Assembly (NCBI GenBank): GCA_964019055.1
Contig: OZ025215.1
Location: forward strand, 8,494,208 to 8,558,207
Source of the DNA: Anthopleura xanthogrammica
Taxonomy: Eukaryota; Cnidaria; Anthozoa; Actiniaria; Actiniidae
Direction of reading: 5' to 3'
DNA: 64,000 nucleotides
How positions within the stretch are numbered: position 1 is the stretch's first letter; every line of letters begins with the position of its first letter. The translations under genes and the position numbers were made by a program. The notes below the pieces were generated by a model that saw only the letters and a list, made by a program, of their open reading frames with translations, was not told where the DNA came from and searched no databases. Below, piece after piece: positions 60,601 to 64,000 of this stretch.

Positions 60601-62235
60601 GAGCCATTAGAGATAGAGGTTCCTTGGTAAGAATTGAGTAGCAAGAGGTTTAAAGCAGAAAGCAACATAAAACAGAATAGAATTGTTGATATATTCTCAT
60701 CTACTTTCGGCATTCCGTGTTCTATTAGTTCAAACTATAAATGAAAGTATGTCGTCGGGCTTTGGGGGAAGAGTTGCCGAATGATGAGCAGTAATCAAAT
60801 TATCCTACGTTTCCTTTTATCGTTTTTTTTTTTTTTTTTTTTTTTTTTGTCGGTTCATTATTCCTCTTTTATTTCTTCCTTCCTTCCTTCTTGTTTTTTA
60901 TTCATTTCCTCACAATCTTCGCGTAAGCACGTGATTTTAGTGGAATGCATTTGAGAAAAAGGAAAGGAAATGAAAAGGGAACTTTTGAAAAAATAAAAAC
61001 GAAAATGGAAAAAATATATGAGAAAAATCTAATTGACACAGAGAAACAAAACTACCGCCAAAAATTCGAAGCAACAACACGAACAGGACCAGCGCAGTAA
61101 AATTAAAGGAGAAACCCTAAGAAATTGCTTGAGGGAACAAATACCTCCACAACATAAATCAGTTCAAAGCATTCTACCAAACATTAGCATGTATAATAAT
61201 GATATATATCCTGTGTTATCCTGTACGAACTACGTGCAACTAGTTTGAATTGAGTTCTTAAGCTTTCTCAAAACAGTGTTAGTTTTATACATTGAAAGGA
61301 AATTAGTTTGTTTTGTTTTGACAATAAACAAAGCCGGTCTAGTAAAAACTACTGAAATGACTAGAAAAAGGCATGAAACCGGAACTGTCGCTCCAAACAA
61401 TTCGATTGAAATGTTTTGTTGTGTCTCAAAGATATAGAATAATCGAACAATTTTTTTCATCTAAGTGTATAGTAGAGTCTGTTAGCCGCCTTACTAAACT
61501 AATATAGTTGATGCATAAGATGTGACGTCTGAAGCCAATGAAATATTAATGTATTCTATAATAACGGACGTCTGCAAGCCTGAGCTTACAAAACGAGAAC
61601 TTGCAATTTAAAGTCAGTTTTATAGGCTTTTGTCGCATTTTGAGCGGAGTTGCTGCAGAAACATTTAAACAGTGCCAGGCTACCAGTTTTTGCTGCTAAT
61701 CTTTGGTCCAGTTTAAGAGAATAAGAGTTAACTAACTTCCGTGCCTACTAGAATAATATCGACTCGGCATGTTGTCCCTATACACAACATTTCTACAAAA
61801 TCTAATTTCTAGAACGTGCTGCAAAAGTTGAATAAAATTTTCTTAAACTCTGTATCAGTGTTTTAAATCTAAGAGGCAAGTAAATTCCAACTTACTGAAT
61901 CCATAGTGTGGGTATTTTGGGCGGTGCTGGAAGTCTCGAAGCTGCACCTGGGCATTGTAGGTATTAATTTCGTCAAATATTCTGCTGGCATAGCAATCAT
62001 TACCGCTCTCCCAGTAATTGTTATTAGTGACTATTGGATTTGCGTCGTAATAGCATGACCCATCTCTTTTCCTTGCCTTGTGCAACGCTGCAAAAGGCTT
62101 GACATCTTGACAGGTGTCATAGTAATCGGCGTACATGTTCCCCGGGCAAGACGGAAACCCAGACCAGGGTTCTTCCAGCTCTTGTTTGATTTCCCGGCCT
62201 GTAGCCCACTCGCCAGCAAACTGATGTCTTTGCAT
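45615..62235 (-). CDS. RFX: RFX1/2/3-type winged-helix transcription factor
   Basis: Seventeen coding exons on the minus strand: 62235-61896, 57815-57480, 57312-57243, 53770-53524, 53422-53241, 52600-52487, 51834-51656, 51097-51039, 50501-50350, 50073-49919, 48889-48792, 48391-48242, 47765-47682, 47468-47344, 47007-46854, 46315-46246, 45712-45615. The sum is 2,613 nt, 870 aa, all phases consistent. The RFX DNA-binding domain is at about 332-408 ([37 protein letters not shown]). Conserved B, C and dimerisation regions follow ([105 protein letters not shown]). The C-terminus is acidic, then PKRARQS. RFX1-3 bind X-boxes as dimers and control ciliary genes. Gln/Ala/Thr-rich activation region at about 115-320. 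Confidence 0.97.
45858..46025. mobile_element. GGCTTTGCACCAT MITE family, copy 2
   Basis: AGGCTTTACACCATCATGTG at the left pairs with CACGTGATGGTGCAAAGCCT at the right, with CAGCCATGACAGGAGG against CCTCCTGTCATGGCTG. In the last RFX intron. Confidence 0.85.
46420..46606. mobile_element. GGCTTGAAAT MITE family, copy 2
   Basis: GGGGCTTGAAATAACAGCCA pairs with the CAGCTGTTATTTCAAGTCC end. Shares GTCCAGCCAGAATTGGAAC with 8631-8774. In the RFX intron between exons 46246-46315 and 46854-47007. Confidence 0.75.
46683..46840. mobile_element. GCTTGGGC foldback family, copy 2
   Basis: Shares ATATCCATATTCTCATGTCT, TAAACAAAGAAATGATACT and GACATGTGGTCTGA with the other three copies. Ends only about 14 bp from the splice donor of RFX exon 46854-47007. 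Confidence 0.65.
47062..47192 (+). repeat. Tandem duplication, 57-bp period
   Basis: AACCACTGGGCTTATCTAAG recurs at 47071 and 47128, with a decayed third start (AACAACCTC). In the 47008-47343 RFX intron. Confidence 0.85.
47766..48241. other. RFX intron
   Basis: No element recognised. The neighbouring introns 48392-48791, 50502-51038 and 51098-51655 are likewise ordinary. Confidence 0.5.
48921..49332. mobile_element. GGCTTTGCACCAT MITE family, copy 3, interrupted
   Basis: Left arm (AGAGGCTTTGCACCATCACA, 48924 on) and right arm (CATCACATGATAGTGCAAAG, about 49307-49326) belong to one MITE. Its middle at about 49000-49255 is replaced by a different sequence that starts like the fragment at the window's left edge and contains its own inverted motifs (GGTCTATCACCAAT; GGTCTATTAGTGATAGACC). 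Confidence 0.75.
49700..49805 (-). repeat. Possible antisense retroelement tail
   Basis: GTAAGTAAGT microsatellite followed by AAACTCTTTATTTAAAGAGG. A comparable microsatellite plus ACTTTATT junction occurs at about 9193-9225 and 21400. Interpretation as inverted 3' ends of retroelements is a guess from that pattern. Confidence 0.3.
50195..50310 (+). repeat. Probable tRNA-related SINE
   Basis: A B-box-like GGTTTGAGTCC is followed by GTCATATGTGAGCAGAG and CCTCCCTCCCTTAAAA, parallel to the element at 8855-9110. In the RFX intron 50074-50349. Confidence 0.4.
51902..52112. mobile_element. GCTTGGGC foldback family, most complete copy
   Basis: CAGCTTGGGCATAATGTTTT pairs with AAAACATTAGCCCAAGCC; then CCCATTTCAGACCATGTGTT against AACACTTGGTCTGAATGGG. 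Interior TTTGAGTTGTATCTATATAT is shared with the other copies. In the RFX intron 51835-52486. Confidence 0.85.
52303..52464. mobile_element. Foldback/MITE-like element, about 160 bp
   Basis: CATTTTCATAATTATGCGAC and GTCGCGTAATTATGAAAATG pair at the ends; the interior is unrelated to the others seen here. It ends about 17 bp from the RFX exon 52487-52600 splice donor. Confidence 0.8.
53113..53209. mobile_element. Palindrome beside the RFX DBD exon
   Basis: GTACATACCTCGAATG...GGCTATGAGCC pairs imperfectly with GGCTTATAGCC...CATTCTCGGCATGTA around CCCTAGGGCC. About 26 bp downstream (gene sense) of the donor of the DNA-binding-domain exon 53241-53422. Confidence 0.65.
53771..57242. other. RFX intron 3 (3.5 kb)
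   Basis: Plain AT-rich intron. No repeat family, RNA gene or ORF recognised; short ATATAT run near 56698. Confidence 0.5.
57879..57916 (-). promoter_or_regulatory. Candidate proximal RFX promoter
   Basis: On the gene strand TAAAATGGCGCTT (57904-57916, YY1-like) and GTTTGGCGCAA (57879-57889, E2F-like) lie 65-100 bp upstream of the exon-2 acceptor. The first ATG of that exon (57805-57807, MAATAQQ) would start a shorter, 755-residue RFX protein lacking exon 1. Inferred from motif arrangement only. Confidence 0.4.
57930..61895. other. RFX intron 1 (4.1 kb)
   Basis: No gene supported. Contains homopolymers: C run 60122-60140, G run near 59866, T run 60823-60848. No transposon recognised. Confidence 0.5.
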
Positions 62236-62332
62236 GCGTACGTCGTGATCAATGATGATAACTACAGATCACGTCGATTCTCATATATACGCGTACATCA
62301 ACCCCTGCTGGCTGCACCCTTGTCTCAGGGAC

Positions 62333-62345
62333 GTTGCTTGGCAAC
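62333..62345 (+). promoter_or_regulatory. X-box-like RFX site at the RFX gene
   Basis: GTTGCTTGGCAAC: half sites GTTGCT and GGCAAC with 1-bp spacer, 98 bp upstream of the RFX ATG, one base off GTNRCC(0-3)RGYAAC and fully matching the looser RYYNYY(1-3)RRNRAC form. Position suggests autoregulation; binding is not shown. Confidence 0.5.
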
Positions 62346-62349
62346 AAGG

Positions 62350-63700
62350 GAGGTACTTAATACTTATGAACTTAGTGGTCTATCATATTGGTAAATTTAT
62401 TACTTTAGGTATAAGAGTATCCTTAACAATAACCATAAGATTAATTGAAAATAATATTTGATTTCAAGGTTTTGGACCATGATCTCATAGTTTACCATAT
62501 AATAGAATTTTATTGTGGAACTTCCGGCCCATAAGAAAAACTGCCATTGTTACTGAAATATTATTAAGAATGGTTGTTGGTGGAAGGAAGAAAAATATTT
62601 TAAGAATATCGAGTTTAATGGTACATTTTCGTATTGCCTGGATACGGGATATACTTGATTCTCGTATAGGTCTAAACAGAGTTTTATACTCTTGATTATA
62701 GTAACCGTCTAGTATTCTTTAGTAACTAACTACGAGTAGGTGTTTCGTCTGAATTGTGCGCTTTGGAAATAAAGTCAGAAAGTCTACTGCCAATCAAATC
62801 AAACATTAAATCAAAAATATCTATTCTCCAGAACTATAGTTCGAAAGGATACGAAACTAGAAATATTTTAATTTTAGCTTGAAAATGCAGGTGCTAAATT
62901 GGAGAAATCCTTCCAGAAGTAAGATAGGACTATTTTTAACTGATGTTATTACAACCCACGCAATATTTGCGAGATATTTTTAAAAACTTTCAAAGAGCAA
63001 GTTGAATCAAACTGTGGAAAGGATCCCGTGACGTTGGTAAATACGTCAAAACGAAACGAATCTTATTGGTGTACCTGTGGTAGTTTGCGTAAAGAATAAG
63101 AAAATATGAGTAAAGGTATTTTAATTCATTCGACCACCCACTGTCAGGGTTTCACTGAGCATTGTTCTTTGATACCCTTTAACAATACATTCACTTCGTA
63201 TTGACTTTGAGAGAACAAGCACGTTGAGGCAGGTGGGGCCAGCAATGCACCTTACTCCACAAGAAGGATTTTTCTAGTAATATTGCGAATTGCGGAATTT
63301 TTGTAATGAATTCTTAATGTAGCTGAAAAATGTTTCGTAACTTTCCAAATAAAAGAGGAAAGTTCTAGTGGATATTATTAAAGAAGGAATGAACACACAC
63401 AAACAGGGAGCTCAGAAAAAATTCCTAGAGAATATGCTTGTAATAACTCAGCATAAACTAGCTAGTTTGCAGCAAGATTACGCAAGGTAAATGAGTCACG
63501 CAGGGGTTTTTCGTATCAGATCTGTGCTTGTTGTGTATCCCCCTCACGAACAGAGTAAAGAATTACTCATAGCTCCCATTACATCAATTGTAAATATTCT
63601 CTCAGCTGGTAACCCCAACCGAACTACAGCAGTGTCAATCGCTAGAGCAGACCAGGTCAGACTCAGGCTTCGAACAGTACTTCGTACAGAAAATCATCCA
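62350..63700. other. RFX 5' flank
   Basis: No gene or repeat family recognised. Confidence 0.5.
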
Positions 63701-63702
63701 GC

Positions 63703-63878
63703 AGAATAGAACACGTGTCATTCCCTTGAGTATCATTTTTTTGTTTAACGGTTGCGCATGAGAAGATACATGAATATGGATACAACTCAAACACGAGAAG
63801 AATCTTATTCTCAAGCGAATGACACGTGACCTGAAATGAGAAAAATTGCGCCCAAGCCGAAAAGGTGATGGTAGAGTC
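63703..63878. mobile_element. GCTTGGGC foldback family, copy 4
   Basis: ACACGTGTCATTC pairs with GAATGACACGTGA. The right flank GAAAAATTGCGCCCAAGCC matches the outer arm of 51902-52112, and the interior GTTGTATCCATATTCATGTA (as complement) matches the family. Confidence 0.75.
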
Positions 63879-64000
63879 TCTGGAAATTTGTTTAGTGCTT
63901 TAAAAAAATCAATAAAATGTGTGTTTAGGGACGGATAGGGATGGGGGAGGGAGAGAACCTGGTAGTACTGACGAATATGAAATGCATGTACATTTTGCCC

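Overview
This is nuclear DNA from an animal. The genes have many short exons with GT-AG introns, the base composition is AT-rich, and the introns and spacers are full of small foldback (MITE-like) elements, tRNA-derived repeats and microsatellites. The proteins read like single-copy, early-branching relatives of vertebrate genes, with moderate introns. I infer a cnidarian, most likely an anthozoan such as a stony coral; the sequence alone does not fix the species.

Layout. (1) From the left edge to 11.6 kb, + strand: the last 16 coding exons of RB1CC1/FIP200, the autophagy-initiation scaffold, ending in the C-terminal Claw domain. Its introns hold a G-quadruplex-type heptamer tract, a 1.2-kb CATT-type simple repeat, foldback elements and a tRNA-like SINE. 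(2) 13.3-15.6 kb, - strand: LRRC42, four coding exons, about 423 aa, convergent with RB1CC1. (3) 18.7-27.7 kb, - strand: a GLIS1/3-type five-zinc-finger transcription factor, four coding exons, about 667 aa. (4) 27.7-45.6 kb: an 18-kb spacer with no gene I can support. It holds a 28-bp satellite with a 280-bp higher-order repeat, a 658-bp foldback element, other palindromes and an exact X-box. (5) 45.6-62.2 kb, - strand: an RFX1/2/3-type winged-helix factor, 17 coding exons, 870 aa, reading continuously in frame. (6) 62.2-64 kb: RFX upstream sequence with an X-box about 100 bp from the start codon.

The most interesting point is the combination LRRC42-GLIS-RFX on one strand. In humans GLIS3 lies next to RFX3 (9p24), and GLIS1 lies close to LRRC42 (1p32). 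The window therefore looks like the unsplit ancestral block from which the two vertebrate GLIS neighbourhoods derive. RFX proteins bind X-boxes, and X-box-like sequences lie upstream of both RFX and GLIS, so auto- and cross-regulation is a testable idea. No previously unknown protein system was found; the novelty is in gene order, candidate regulatory sites and repeat architecture.
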